Assembly (NCBI RefSeq): GCF_000819725.1
Contig: NZ_CDDH01000009.1
Coordinates: forward strand, 33,007-97,006
Source of the DNA: Aeromonas australiensis
Lineage (GTDB): Bacteria > Pseudomonadota > Gammaproteobacteria > Enterobacterales > Aeromonadaceae
Direction of reading: 5' to 3'
DNA length: 64,000 nt
The translations under genes and the position numbers were made by a program. The notes below the pieces were generated by a model that made no database searches, was not told the DNA's origin, and saw only the letters and a list, made by a program, of their open reading frames with translations. Positions 51,223 through 60,679 of the stretch are shown piece by piece; within the stretch, counting starts at the first letter, position 1; each line of letters begins with the position of its first letter.

Positions 51223-52284
51223 ATGGACCGTTCGATGAAAATGCGTATCTGGCTCGGCTTGGGCCTTCTTCTAATTGTGGTTGCCGGCGTCTGGGCGTTG
51301 CGGTACAGCGAACCCACCGCCAAAGCACCGGCCAGACAGGTCAATATCCGCACCCAAACCGTCCAGCAGAGTTTGGCAGAACCGACCCTCAAGCTGGTGG
51401 GCAAGCTGGTGGCCAATCGCTCTGTGGTTATCAGCCCCGAGGTGACCGGCCGCATCGTCAAGATTGCGGTGCAGTCTGGCCAGGGCGTGACGAAAGGGAA
51501 GACTCTGATCGCGCTGGATGCGGGCAAGCAGCAGGCTGCACTGGCAGAACAGAGCGCCAGCCTGCGCGACGAGAACCGCAAGCTGAGTGATATGCGCAAG
51601 CTGGTCGCTCGCGGTGCCGTCACCCAATCCGAGCTGGATGGTCAGGAGGCCACCGTGGCCCAGGTACAGGCGCGCCTCGATGCCGCCCGTTATGAACTAT
51701 CCCTGCGCACACTCACAGCCCCCTTTGCCGGCACTGTTAGCCTGATTGATCTCAGCGAAGGGGCCTTGGTTAACAGCGGCGATACCCTGCTGCATCTCGA
51801 TGAACTGGACAAACTGCGCCTCGATCTGGCGGTGCCGGAGCGTTACCTCTCCCTGCTGCGGCCGGGCATGGCGGTGACAGCTACCAGCACTGCCTGGCCG
51901 GATCAGCAATTTAACGGCACCCTGACCACCCTCGACAGTCGCGTTTCCAACGATACCCAGAATATCAAGGCGCGGGTGATGATCCCCAATGGCAACGGCC
52001 AGCTACGCCCCGGCATGCTGCTCAATGTTGAACTGGCACTGCCCGCCCGCGAGCTCACGTTAATCCCTGCCCAGGCGGTGGAGTATGCCGGTCAGCAGCG
52101 CTTTGTTTACCGTCTCGAGGCCGATGGCCGGGTCAAGCGGGTGCCGGTGGTACTCGGCGAGACCGAAGGGGAGAGCGTCTGGATCACCGAAGGGATTGAA
52201 GTGGGAGATCGCATCGTGGTCGAGGGGCTGGTCAACCTGCGTGATGGCATGCTGGTGCGCGATCTGGCAGAGGTAAATGGCTGA
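51223..52284 (+). CDS. RND efflux periplasmic adaptor
   Basis: A 353-residue membrane-fusion protein. An N-terminal anchor helix (RIWLGLGLLLIVVAGVWAL) is followed by SPEVTGRIVKIAVQSGQGVT (lipoyl half), a short alpha hairpin, TLTAPFAGTVSLIDLSEGAL (second lipoyl half), a beta-barrel and a membrane-proximal domain. There is no lipobox, so it is anchored by its helix. Its stop overlaps the permease start (TGATG). No TolC-type gene is included, as is common when TolC is shared. Confidence 0.9.
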   Translation: MDRSMKMRIWLGLGLLLIVVAGVWALRYSEPTAKAPARQVNIRTQTVQQSLAEPTLKLVGKLVANRSVVISPEVTGRIVKIAVQSGQGVTKGKTLIALDAGKQQAALAEQSASLRDENRKLSDMRKLVARGAVTQSELDGQEATVAQVQARLDAARYELSLRTLTAPFAGTVSLIDLSEGALVNSGDTLLHLDELDKLRLDLAVPERYLSLLRPGMAVTATSTAWPDQQFNGTLTTLDSRVSNDTQNIKARVMIPNGNGQLRPGMLLNVELALPARELTLIPAQAVEYAGQQRFVYRLEADGRVKRVPVVLGETEGESVWITEGIEVGDRIVVEGLVNLRDGMLVRDLAEVNG

Positions 52285-55200
52285 TGTGGCTCTCCGATAT
52301 CTCTGTGCGTCGCCCGCTGGTGGCGGTGGTGCTGAGCGCCCTGCTCACCGTATTTGGTCTGGTCGCTTTTAGTAAATTGACGGTACGGGAGATGCCTGAT
52401 GTGCAGACTCCGTCGGTCTCCATCACCACCAGTTATGAGGGGGCGGCTCCCTCGGTGATGGAGAGTCAGGTGACCAAGCCCATCGAGGATCAGCTCTCCG
52501 GCATCAGCGGCATCAAGAACATCAACTCCGTGACCCGCAAGGGGCGATCGATGATCACCGTTGAGTTCAAGCTGGGCTGGAACATGGTAGAGGGGGTCTC
52601 CGATGTACGTGATGCGCTGGCGCGAGCCAAGCGCAGCCTGCCAGTTGATGCGGATGAGCCGCTGGTCACCAAAGATAGCGGCAGCGGCGATGTGTCAGTC
52701 TGGCTCAACTTCAGCAGCAGCCAGATGGACAGAACCGCCATGACCGACTACGCCAACCGGATCCTGGTTGACCCCCTGAGTCTGGTGGACGGGGTGAGTG
52801 AGGTGGTGCTCTCTGGCGATCTGACCCGGGTGATGTACGTGCGGTTGCGACCAGCCGATATGGCGGCACGCGGAGTGACGGTTACCGATGTGCAGGAGGC
52901 CCTCAAGCGGGAGAATATCGAACTGCCGGGGGGCGAGATCCGCAACAACGCCATGACCATGGCAGTGCAGATCGCCCGTCTTTACCACAGCGCGGAGGAT
53001 TTTCAGCAACTGCAGATCCGTACCCTGGCGAATGGTCAGAGCATCTATCTGGCGGATGTGGCCGATGTGGACGTCGGGGCCAAAAACGAAGACAGTGCCT
53101 ACCAGCGCAACGGCCGCGAGAGCTTGGGGATCGGCATTGTTGCCCAATCCACCGCCAACCCGCTGGCGGTAGCGCAGGGGGTTGAGAAGAAGCTGGTCGA
53201 GATGCAGCGCTTCCTGCCAGAGGGGGCTGTGCTTGAGGTCGATTATGACGCCACCATCTTTATCAAGCAGGCCATTGATGAGGTGTATAAGACCCTGGCC
53301 ATCTGCGCCGTGCTGGTGGTGGCGGTACTCTACCTGTTCCTGGGGCAGGCGCGCACCACGCTCATTCCGGCCATTACGGTGCCGGTGTCGCTCATCTCCG
53401 CCTTTATCGGCGCCTGGTATTTCGGCTTTTCCATCAACCTCATCACCTTGCTGGCCCTTATTCTCGCCATCGGACTGGTGGTGGATGATGCCATCGTGGT
53501 GGTGGAGAACATCCACCACCATCTGCAACGGGGGGAGCCGCCGCTGCTGGCGGCCTGGCACGGTACCCGCGAGGTGGGCTTTGCGGTCATCGCCACCACC
53601 GCCGTGCTGGTGATGGTGTTTGTTCCTATCGCCTTTATGGATGGCATGGTGGGGCGGCTCTTTACCGAGTTTGCCATTTTGCTGTCGCTTGCCGTGCTCT
53701 GCTCCTCGCTGGTTGCGCTCACGCTGACCCCGGCCATGGGCTCCTGGCTGATGCGCCCGCTGGATAAACCCAACCGGCTGACTGCTGCCCTTGACCGTGG
53801 TTTGGGCTGGGTCGAGGGCCACTATCGCGTTGGCTTGAGCCGGCTGCTGCGCCACTCCCGCTGGGTGCCATTGGTGTTGCTGCTCTGTCTGGGGGGCATA
53901 GCGGCCCTGTTCAGCCAACTGCAAAGCAGTTTGACTCCCACCGAGGATCGCGGCGTGGTGTTTGTCTTCGTCAAGGGGGCAGAGGGGACCAGCATCGAAC
54001 GGATGAAGCGCAACATGCAACAGGTGGAGGCCGCCATCATGCCCATGCTGGGGCAGGGGGTAGTGCAGTCGATGAGCTTCAGTACCCCGGCCTTTGGCCG
54101 CGGCGGCGATCAGACCGGTATGGTGATTATCCAGCTCACCGACTGGGCCGAGCGCGATGTGACCGCCACCCAGTTTGCCCGTTCACTCGGGCCCAGACTC
54201 TCTGGCATACCCGACGTGATGATCCGCCCCTTTATGCCCGGTTTTCGCGGCGGCTCCACCGCACCGGTGCAGTTCGTACTGCAAGGCAACGATTATGGCG
54301 AGCTTCATCAACAGGGCTTGGCCCTGAAAGAGGCCGCCCAGGCCAGTGGCCTGATGGTGAACCCGGACCTTGACTACGCCGAAAATACCCCCGAACTGCA
54401 GGTGAGCATCAATCGTGACAGCGCCAGCCAGCTCGGCATTCCGGTCTCGACCATCGCCAGCACCCTGCAGGCCATGCTGGGCGGGGTGAGCAAGACCACC
54501 TATGTCGATAGAGGTGAGGAGTATGATGTCTACCTGCGTGGCAACTCGGCGGAATTCAACAGTATCTCGGATCTTGGCCGTATCTATCTGAAAGCGGCCA
54601 ATGGCGAGATGGTCAGTCTATCGACCGTGGCGACCGTGACACAGGTGGCGACCGCCAACCGCCTCAACCACTATCAGCGGCAAAAAGCGATCACCCTCAC
54701 TGCTGACGTGCACCCGGATCACTCGCTGGGTGAGGCCCTCGATTTTCTCGATGGCTGGGCCAACGCCAATCTGCCCACCGGCATGGCGGTAGATTACGCC
54801 GGTGAGTCCAAGGATTACCGCGACAATCAGGGGGAGATGGTACTGGTCTTTGGCCTCGCCCTGCTGGTGGTCTATCTGGTGCTGGTGGCCCAGTTCGAGA
54901 GCACCCTGACTCCGGCGGTGGTGATGATGACGGTGCCGCTCGGCATCTTCGGTGGTCTCTTGGGCCTCTGGCTGACGGGGCAGGAGATGAGCATCTACAG
55001 CCAGATCGGCATGATCATGCTGATCGGCATGGTGACCAAAAACGGCATCCTCATCGTCGAGTTCATCAACCAGCTGCGCCAGCGGGGGGAAGGGTTCGAG
55101 GAGGCGATCATCGCAGGCTCGGAGCGCCGCCTGCGCCCGATCCTGATGACTTCGCTCACCGCCATTATCGGCGCTGTGCCGCTGATACTCTCCATGGGGG

Positions 55201-55406
55201 CGGGCTACGAGAGCCGGATGGCGGTGGGCACCGTGGTCTTCTTCGGACTGTCGCTGGCGACCCTGGTTACCCTGCTGGTGGTGCCCGCCATCTACCATCT
55301 GATCGCCCGTCACGCCGGCATGACAGGGGCGCGGGATCAGCAGGTAGACGAAGCGCTGGCCGCCAAGGGGGCAAGTGAGAGTGAGAGACATACACCGGCA
55401 GCATAA
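52284..55406 (+). CDS. RND-family efflux permease
   Basis: A 1040-residue proton-driven pump of the HAE-1 group. It opens with MWLSDISVRRPLVAVVLSAL and the porter motif ITTSYEGAAPSVMESQVTKP. The proton-relay Asp pair D401-D402 is in GLVVDDAIVVVENIHHHL, and the partner Lys is expected in IGMVTKNGILIVEFINQL (helix 10). LRPILMTSLTAIIGAVPLIL is the conserved second-half motif. It is transcribed with the adaptor by 1-bp overlap. Substrates are unknown; it is not recognisably the Aeromonas AheB, so no symbol is given. Confidence 0.93.
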   Translation: MWLSDISVRRPLVAVVLSALLTVFGLVAFSKLTVREMPDVQTPSVSITTSYEGAAPSVMESQVTKPIEDQLSGISGIKNINSVTRKGRSMITVEFKLGWNMVEGVSDVRDALARAKRSLPVDADEPLVTKDSGSGDVSVWLNFSSSQMDRTAMTDYANRILVDPLSLVDGVSEVVLSGDLTRVMYVRLRPADMAARGVTVTDVQEALKRENIELPGGEIRNNAMTMAVQIARLYHSAEDFQQLQIRTLANGQSIYLADVADVDVGAKNEDSAYQRNGRESLGIGIVAQSTANPLAVAQGVEKKLVEMQRFLPEGAVLEVDYDATIFIKQAIDEVYKTLAICAVLVVAVLYLFLGQARTTLIPAITVPVSLISAFIGAWYFGFSINLITLLALILAIGLVVDDAIVVVENIHHHLQRGEPPLLAAWHGTREVGFAVIATTAVLVMVFVPIAFMDGMVGRLFTEFAILLSLAVLCSSLVALTLTPAMGSWLMRPLDKPNRLTAALDRGLGWVEGHYRVGLSRLLRHSRWVPLVLLLCLGGIAALFSQLQSSLTPTEDRGVVFVFVKGAEGTSIERMKRNMQQVEAAIMPMLGQGVVQSMSFSTPAFGRGGDQTGMVIIQLTDWAERDVTATQFARSLGPRLSGIPDVMIRPFMPGFRGGSTAPVQFVLQGNDYGELHQQGLALKEAAQASGLMVNPDLDYAENTPELQVSINRDSASQLGIPVSTIASTLQAMLGGVSKTTYVDRGEEYDVYLRGNSAEFNSISDLGRIYLKAANGEMVSLSTVATVTQVATANRLNHYQRQKAITLTADVHPDHSLGEALDFLDGWANANLPTGMAVDYAGESKDYRDNQGEMVLVFGLALLVVYLVLVAQFESTLTPAVVMMTVPLGIFGGLLGLWLTGQEMSIYSQIGMIMLIGMVTKNGILIVEFINQLRQRGEGFEEAIIAGSERRLRPILMTSLTAIIGAVPLILSMGAGYESRMAVGTVVFFGLSLATLVTLLVVPAIYHLIARHAGMTGARDQQVDEALAAKGASESERHTPAA

Positions 55407-55432
55407 TCGCCCGCTTTCACGCTTATCATCAC

Positions 55433-55454
55433 AAGGGCGCCTGCGGGCGCCCTT
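55433..55454. terminator. Hairpin after the RND operon
   Basis: AAGGGCGCC-TGCG-GGCGCCCTT follows the permease by 26 bp. There is only TT and then GCTATT after the stem, so it is a weak intrinsic terminator. Confidence 0.6.
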
Positions 55455-55564
55455 GCTATTGCGGGCGGCGGCCTATTCCGCGGGATCTATAGGGACAAAA
55501 AGCCATCGCCCCCCTTGGCCGCAATCGGTATAATGCGCGACCCGAATTGTTCCAGGTGGTTAAA

Positions 55565-57940
55565 ATGCAGCCGGTACCCAACCTTTTCTCCTATCCCCGC
55601 TATTGGGCCGAGTGCTACGGCACGGCGCCCTTCCTGCCCATGTCCCGCAAAGAGATGGACAAGCTCGGTTGGGACAGCTGCGACGTCATTCTGGTGACGG
55701 GGGATGCCTATGTGGATCACCCGAGCTTCGGCATGGCGGTCATCGGTCGCATGCTGGAGGCGCAGGGCTTTCGGGTCGGCATCATCGCCCAGCCGGACTG
55801 GTCATCGAAGGATGACTTTATGCGTCTGGGCAAACCGAACCTCTTCTTCGGGGTGACCGCGGGCAACATGGACTCCATGATCAACCGCTACACCTCCGAT
55901 AAAAAGCTGCGCCACGACGACGCCTACACCCCGGGGGATGTGGGGGGCAAGCGGCCGGATCGCGCGACCCTGGTCTATACCCAGCGCTGCAAGGAGGCCT
56001 TCAAGGAGGTGCCGGTGGTCATCGGCGGCATCGAGGCTTCCCTGCGCCGTATCGCCCACTACGACTACTGGTCCGAGACTATCCGCCGCTCCATCCTGCT
56101 CGATGCCAAGGCCGATATCCTGATTTACGGCAACGCCGAGCGGCCGCTGGTGGAAGTGGCCCACCGCATCGCCGCGGGGGAGACCATCGAGACCATGCAG
56201 GATATTCGCGGCACCGCCGTTATCCGCAAGGAGCCGCTGCCGGGCTGGAAAGGGGTGGATTCGAGCAAGCTCGACCAGATTGGCCGCATCGATCCCATCA
56301 TGAACCCCTATATGGAAGGGGCCCCATGCTCGGATGACTCCACTGAAGCGGCACCTGCCGCGCAGGAAGCCCAGCCTGTGCTGGTGCAGCCGGCCAAGCC
56401 CAAGCCGTGGGAAAAAACCTATGTGAAGCTGCCGGCGTTCGAGCGGGTGAAAGAGGACAAGGTGCTCTACGCCCACGCCTCGCGCATTCTGCACCACGAG
56501 ACCAACCCCGGCTGCGCCCGCGCCCTGTCGCAGGCGCACGGCGATCGCATCGTCTGGGTCAACCCGCCCGCCTTCCCGCTGGAAACCGAGGAGATGGACG
56601 GCGTCTTCGGCCTGCCCTACCAGCGGGTGCCGCACCCTGCCTATGGCAACGAGAAGATCCCCGCCTTCGAGATGATCAAGACCTCGGTCAACATCATGCG
56701 CGGCTGCTTTGGCGGCTGCTCCTTCTGCTCCATCACCGAGCACGAAGGGCGCATCATCCAGAGCCGCTCGGAAGAGTCGATCCTCAAGGAGATCGAAGAT
56801 ATCCGCGACAAGGTGCCGGGCTTTACCGGTGTCATCTCGGATCTCGGCGGCCCCACCGCCAACATGTACAAGCTGCGCTGCAAGAGCCCCAAAGCCGAGC
56901 AGACCTGCCGGCGCGCCTCCTGTGTCTGGCCCACCATCTGCCCGCACATGGACACCGACCACAGCCCGACCATCAACCTCTATCGCAAGGCGCGCGACCT
57001 CAAGGGGATCAAGAAGATCCTCATCGCCTCCGGCGTGCGTTACGACATCGCGGTGGAAGATCCCCGCTATATCAAGGAGCTGGCCAAGTACCACGTCGGC
57101 GGCTACCTCAAGATCGCGCCGGAACACACCGAGGAGGGGCCGCTCTCCAAGATGATGAAGCCGGGCATGGGCAGCTACTACCAGTTCAAGGAGCTGTTCG
57201 ACAAATACTCCAAAGAGGCGGGCAAGCAGCAGTACCTGATCCCCTACTTTATCTCCGCCCACCCGGGCACCACGGATGAAGACATGATCAATCTGGCGCT
57301 CTGGGTCAAAGAGAACCGCTTCAAGCTCGATCAGGTACAGAACTTCTATCCGTCGCCGCTCGCCAATGCCACCACCATGTATTACACGGAGAAAAACCCG
57401 TTAAACAAGGTGAGCCGCACCGGTGGCGATGTGTTTGTCGCCAAGGGCGAGCGCCGTCGCCGCCTGCACAAGGCGCTGCTGCGCTACCACGATCCCGCTG
57501 GCTGGCCGATGATCCGCGAAGCCCTGCTCGCCATGGGCAAGGGCCACCTGATTGGCAATGGCCCCGGCTGTCTGGTGCCGCCAGAAGGTAGGAATGAGCG
57601 GCGCAACGAGCGTGTCGCCAGCGGCAAGGGCTTGAAACCGGCCCTGACTCGCCATAGCAACATTGCTCATCAGCGCGGCAATGGTGCAGGCAACAAACCG
57701 ACGGGCGGCAAGCCGGTGGGTTCCCAGTTGCAAAAAGGGGCGGCTAATGGCAAACCGGCCGCACAGGGCGAAGGCAAGAGTGCGGGCCAGAATGTGGGTA
57801 AGAGCAAACCTGCCGGAAAACCCGCCCATAAGGGCAAGGCGCCGACCCGCGCAGGCTCTGCCAAGCCGGGTGCCAAACCCGCTGCTCAAGGCGGCAAGCC
57901 TGCGGCTAAAGGGAATGGTGCCAAGCGACCGGCGCGGTGA
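55565..57940 (+). CDS. ygiQ: YgiQ family radical SAM protein
   Basis: A 791-residue radical-SAM protein of unknown reaction, close to E. coli YgiQ. The ATG at 55565 ([20 protein letters not shown]) has AGGTGG 7 nt before it, and a TTG upstream is less likely. [24 protein letters not shown] opening, then the cluster motif C381-x3-C385-x2-C388 in [19 protein letters not shown]. The last 110 residues are a low-complexity tail of Gly, Lys, Ala and Pro, longer than in E. coli, likely nucleic-acid binding or disordered. A strong terminator follows. Confidence 0.93.
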   Translation: MQPVPNLFSYPRYWAECYGTAPFLPMSRKEMDKLGWDSCDVILVTGDAYVDHPSFGMAVIGRMLEAQGFRVGIIAQPDWSSKDDFMRLGKPNLFFGVTAGNMDSMINRYTSDKKLRHDDAYTPGDVGGKRPDRATLVYTQRCKEAFKEVPVVIGGIEASLRRIAHYDYWSETIRRSILLDAKADILIYGNAERPLVEVAHRIAAGETIETMQDIRGTAVIRKEPLPGWKGVDSSKLDQIGRIDPIMNPYMEGAPCSDDSTEAAPAAQEAQPVLVQPAKPKPWEKTYVKLPAFERVKEDKVLYAHASRILHHETNPGCARALSQAHGDRIVWVNPPAFPLETEEMDGVFGLPYQRVPHPAYGNEKIPAFEMIKTSVNIMRGCFGGCSFCSITEHEGRIIQSRSEESILKEIEDIRDKVPGFTGVISDLGGPTANMYKLRCKSPKAEQTCRRASCVWPTICPHMDTDHSPTINLYRKARDLKGIKKILIASGVRYDIAVEDPRYIKELAKYHVGGYLKIAPEHTEEGPLSKMMKPGMGSYYQFKELFDKYSKEAGKQQYLIPYFISAHPGTTDEDMINLALWVKENRFKLDQVQNFYPSPLANATTMYYTEKNPLNKVSRTGGDVFVAKGERRRRLHKALLRYHDPAGWPMIREALLAMGKGHLIGNGPGCLVPPEGRNERRNERVASGKGLKPALTRHSNIAHQRGNGAGNKPTGGKPVGSQLQKGAANGKPAAQGEGKSAGQNVGKSKPAGKPAHKGKAPTRAGSAKPGAKPAAQGGKPAAKGNGAKRPAR

Positions 57941-57968
57941 GTTTTCCTGACTGGAAAGCAATCCAAAT

Positions 57969-57996
57969 AAAAAGGCGACCGAATGGTCGCCTTTTT
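57969..57996. terminator. Bidirectional terminator at the left edge of the nuclease island
   Basis: AAAAAGGCGACC-GAAT-GGTCGCCTTTTT has A- and T-runs on both sides and ends both ygiQ and the converging nuclease operon. Confidence 0.95.
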
Positions 57997-58023
57997 ACTG
58001 ATTGAAGATGGGATTACATCGTT

Positions 58024-59244
58024 TTACGCCGCCCGGAGCACTTCAATACCATTATGCTCCACTGCGGTAATTACCTCGTCCGGTGATACTCTAAAGAACT
58101 CTTTCCTGTTATTGACCAAATTCAACCTAGCATGAGCAAATTTCTGATGTAGTGACGATTCTAGTGCGGGGGCATCGTCACAGTAAAACATTGCATGAAC
58201 ATCGAAAGTGTCTGGTACGGAGGCATCACCCAACTCACGGATTCGATCGTATGGGTCTACCCGTCTAGTCATACCTATTTTCACCACATCAGGGCCAAAG
58301 GACATTTCGTTAGAAATAACATAAACATATCCAGCTCGGGTAAGCTGTGCCATAGATACGGCTCTTTTCTCACGTTGTTTTAGAATTTCTAGCTCCTGCT
58401 GGTGCATTGCCAGCAATTCACGCTGTTCCTCAGTAGCCGAATCAAGCTTACTCAATTCGTTTTGAATTAGTTTTTCCATCAACTCTCTGTTCTTTTGCGC
58501 TTTTTCTGCTGCAGATTTTATCTTTGCTTCCTCACGCTCGGCTTCATTTCTGAGCCTAGTTTCTTCCCGTTCGCTTTCCTTTATGTCTGCTGTTAATTTT
58601 TCTACCTCATAGGAAAGCATCAATTCTTCAATTTTTAGTAAGAGGTAGGGCGTTTGAATCTGAGTTTTTATTATTTTTCCACAGTTATTGATTTCATCAA
58701 AGCTGCGTCGAACACGGCTTATTAAACGATTGATATTATTCCAATCCGCTAATGAAATCGCAGCGTCAACCTCGTTATCGAAACATCTAAGGCGCAATTT
58801 TATTTCACGGTTAATCAGCGTTCTTGCTTTTGCTTTGCTGTTATTTACAGTTAGGTTATCTCCTAAGGTGCAAATACAAGCTTGCTTATCCTTTACAAGT
58901 TTTTTTGCATCATTCTGAACATTTGTAAGTCTTGTGTTTAGTATGTCTATGCAGGATGAACCACTGGAGCTTTTATACATCACCGGATCTACAGTCCCTA
59001 TGCCTATATCATATTGACTGATTAAATCTTCTTGCAGTTGTAGTGTATTTATACCACGTTGATAGTCTTGCTGGAGCAATCTATATTTAGCTTCAATCGC
59101 ACTCAGTTTTGTTTTTTCTTTTTCAATAGGTGAAAATTTTAGCTCAAGTTCATCATAAGTAGGTTTTAATTTTTTTAGGTCTTTGTAACAATAAAAAGAA
59201 AATATCACGGCGAGAGAAAAAATGATAACACTAATAATCAACAT
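58024..59244 (-). CDS. Membrane-anchored DUF4041/GIY-YIG nuclease (SNIPE-like), downstream copy
   Basis: A 406-residue protein, probably an anti-phage nuclease held at the inner membrane. Order: TM helix LIISVIIFSLAVIFSFYC (2-19), coiled coil (about 25-80), DUF4041-like helical region (about 125-220, with LRLRCFDNEVDAAISLADWN and TPYLLLKIEELMLSYEVEKL), a second charged coiled coil (about 220-295), then the GIY-YIG domain of T5orf172/MUG113 type from GYVYVISN (305), through KIGMTRR (322-328), metal-ligand Glu362 in ALESSLHQKF and KEFF (381). The DNA is strongly AT-rich against its neighbours. AGGAT precedes the ATG and overlaps the stop of the upstream copy, so both are one operon. Confidence 0.88.
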   Translation of the reverse strand: MLIISVIIFSLAVIFSFYCYKDLKKLKPTYDELELKFSPIEKEKTKLSAIEAKYRLLQQDYQRGINTLQLQEDLISQYDIGIGTVDPVMYKSSSGSSCIDILNTRLTNVQNDAKKLVKDKQACICTLGDNLTVNNSKAKARTLINREIKLRLRCFDNEVDAAISLADWNNINRLISRVRRSFDEINNCGKIIKTQIQTPYLLLKIEELMLSYEVEKLTADIKESEREETRLRNEAEREEAKIKSAAEKAQKNRELMEKLIQNELSKLDSATEEQRELLAMHQQELEILKQREKRAVSMAQLTRAGYVYVISNEMSFGPDVVKIGMTRRVDPYDRIRELGDASVPDTFDVHAMFYCDDAPALESSLHQKFAHARLNLVNNRKEFFRVSPDEVITAVEHNGIEVLRAA

Positions 59245-59254
59245 GATATTTATC

Positions 59255-60589
59255 CTAGATGCTTGTAGGTAATGTGGATGAAAGTCTCATATTGCTTGTT
59301 TGAGCATATAATGTAGATCGTATTAGCTCGCTCTCACGAAACTCTTTTGCCTCGGCCTCAAAGTACCAATCAGATAAAACTCCCATATTTTCCATTGCTT
59401 CTTTAACTGTTTTGGGATCAGTAATGAAAAACTCCTTTCTAAAATTCTCTTTATTAACGCGTTTTTCAGAAAACATTTCATGCAGAGTTTTTTCTACACT
59501 TGGTGCATTTTCAACGAATGCCAGAGTATGAACATCAAACTTATATGGGACACTGGCATCACCTAGTTCAATTACTCGATCCATTGGTTCCAGACGTCGA
59601 GTCATACCAATTTTAACAACATCTTTACCAAAACTACCGTGATTGGATATTACATATACATAACCGGCTCTGGTTAATTGGGCTTGTGAAATAGCACGAG
59701 AGTATTTTTCTTCCAGTTTCTTCTTTTCTGCCTCAATTTCGTCAATGCGTAACTGCATCCTAGCTCGTTCTTCACCGACCAATTTTTCTGCAGCCTTTTG
59801 TGCTCTTCTTAATTGTGATTCTGTTGCACCGATCTCCTCATCCAGTTCATCCACATCATCACCAGATGACTTTTGTGCTCTTAGTGCTGCTTGTTGCTTT
59901 TTCTTTATCTGCTTCAGTTCCTCAAGTCTAACTAGCTCTTGATGCCAAACAGTAAGTTCTTTAACTTTAAAATCAAGATACTGAGTTGTAATGTATGCAC
60001 CGACAGTTTCACCTAATTTAGTAAGTTGTTCATTTAATCTATGTAGCTTTTTTAAAGCCACATCATAACTATTAAGACGCATTTTTTTTCGTATTGTTTC
60101 AAACTCGGCATTAAAAGCTTTTAGTAATAGTGAACGATAATCCTCAGTCATTTTGGTGCCATCAGAATCACTGCCAAAGAAAGTCCAGTTTGATATTGCA
60201 TAAGTAGCATTTCCTCTAACTATGAAATTATACTGTTCATCCCTACATTTATTGATACTCTCTTTTAAGGATTCGCTGTCACCTAGTTTAAATGTAGGTG
60301 GTGGTAAACCAATATCAATGAACTTTGAAAGTTTTTTTGTTTGCGCTATGCATTCGTTTAGAGAGTTGAATTCTTTTAGCCCATGCTCTATGTGACTTTC
60401 AATTTCATTATACTGGACTGAAAGTTGATCAAGGATCACCTCAATAGGATTTTCGTCCATTTGTTTTTGACGAGATAAAATAAGAGAATTATATTTGTTT
60501 TTCTGTCGTAACCAATGAAACCCTAACATTAACACTGTCAGTGCTGCTAAAAAAAATATGACCGGTAAATCTGGTGGTACACTTTCCAT
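59255..60589 (-). CDS. Membrane-anchored DUF4041/GIY-YIG nuclease (SNIPE-like), upstream copy
   Basis: A 444-residue protein of the same plan, 10 bp before its neighbour. TM helix VIFFLAALTVLMLGFHWL (10-27); linker; DUF4041-like region (about 150-235, LLKAFNAEFETIRKKMRLNS and TTQYLDFKVKELTVWHQELV); coiled coil rich in Glu, Lys and Arg (about 235-300); GIY-YIG domain from GYVYVISN (309), with KIGMTRR (326-332), Glu366 in SVEKTLHEMF and KEFF (385). The nuclease halves of the two copies are closely similar (FGKDVVKIGMTRRLEP versus FGPDVVKIGMTRRVDP), but the sensor halves differ. It has a C-terminal extension of about 55 residues (ESELIRSTLYAQTSNMRLSS) not in the other copy. Confidence 0.88.
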   Translation of the reverse strand: MESVPPDLPVIFFLAALTVLMLGFHWLRQKNKYNSLILSRQKQMDENPIEVILDQLSVQYNEIESHIEHGLKEFNSLNECIAQTKKLSKFIDIGLPPPTFKLGDSESLKESINKCRDEQYNFIVRGNATYAISNWTFFGSDSDGTKMTEDYRSLLLKAFNAEFETIRKKMRLNSYDVALKKLHRLNEQLTKLGETVGAYITTQYLDFKVKELTVWHQELVRLEELKQIKKKQQAALRAQKSSGDDVDELDEEIGATESQLRRAQKAAEKLVGEERARMQLRIDEIEAEKKKLEEKYSRAISQAQLTRAGYVYVISNHGSFGKDVVKIGMTRRLEPMDRVIELGDASVPYKFDVHTLAFVENAPSVEKTLHEMFSEKRVNKENFRKEFFITDPKTVKEAMENMGVLSDWYFEAEAKEFRESELIRSTLYAQTSNMRLSSTLPTSI

Positions 60590-60679
60590 TATTGTATCCT
60601 TAAAGTTTTATTTTTTGAATAATATCAAAATTTAATTCGCCATTTATTAATGTTAGCGAGCTGTGAAAAGGGGAACTCA
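60590..60679. promoter_or_regulatory. Promoter region of the nuclease operon
   Basis: About 90 bp of AT-rich DNA upstream of the first nuclease gene, ending at the repeat array. On the minus strand AAGGAT lies before the ATG at 60589. I see no clear operator, so constitutive low expression is the simplest reading. Confidence 0.4.

Noticed and set aside
55802..57262. 486-codon minus-strand frame opposite ygiQ
   Set aside because: Antisense shadow; no ribosome-binding site or motif.
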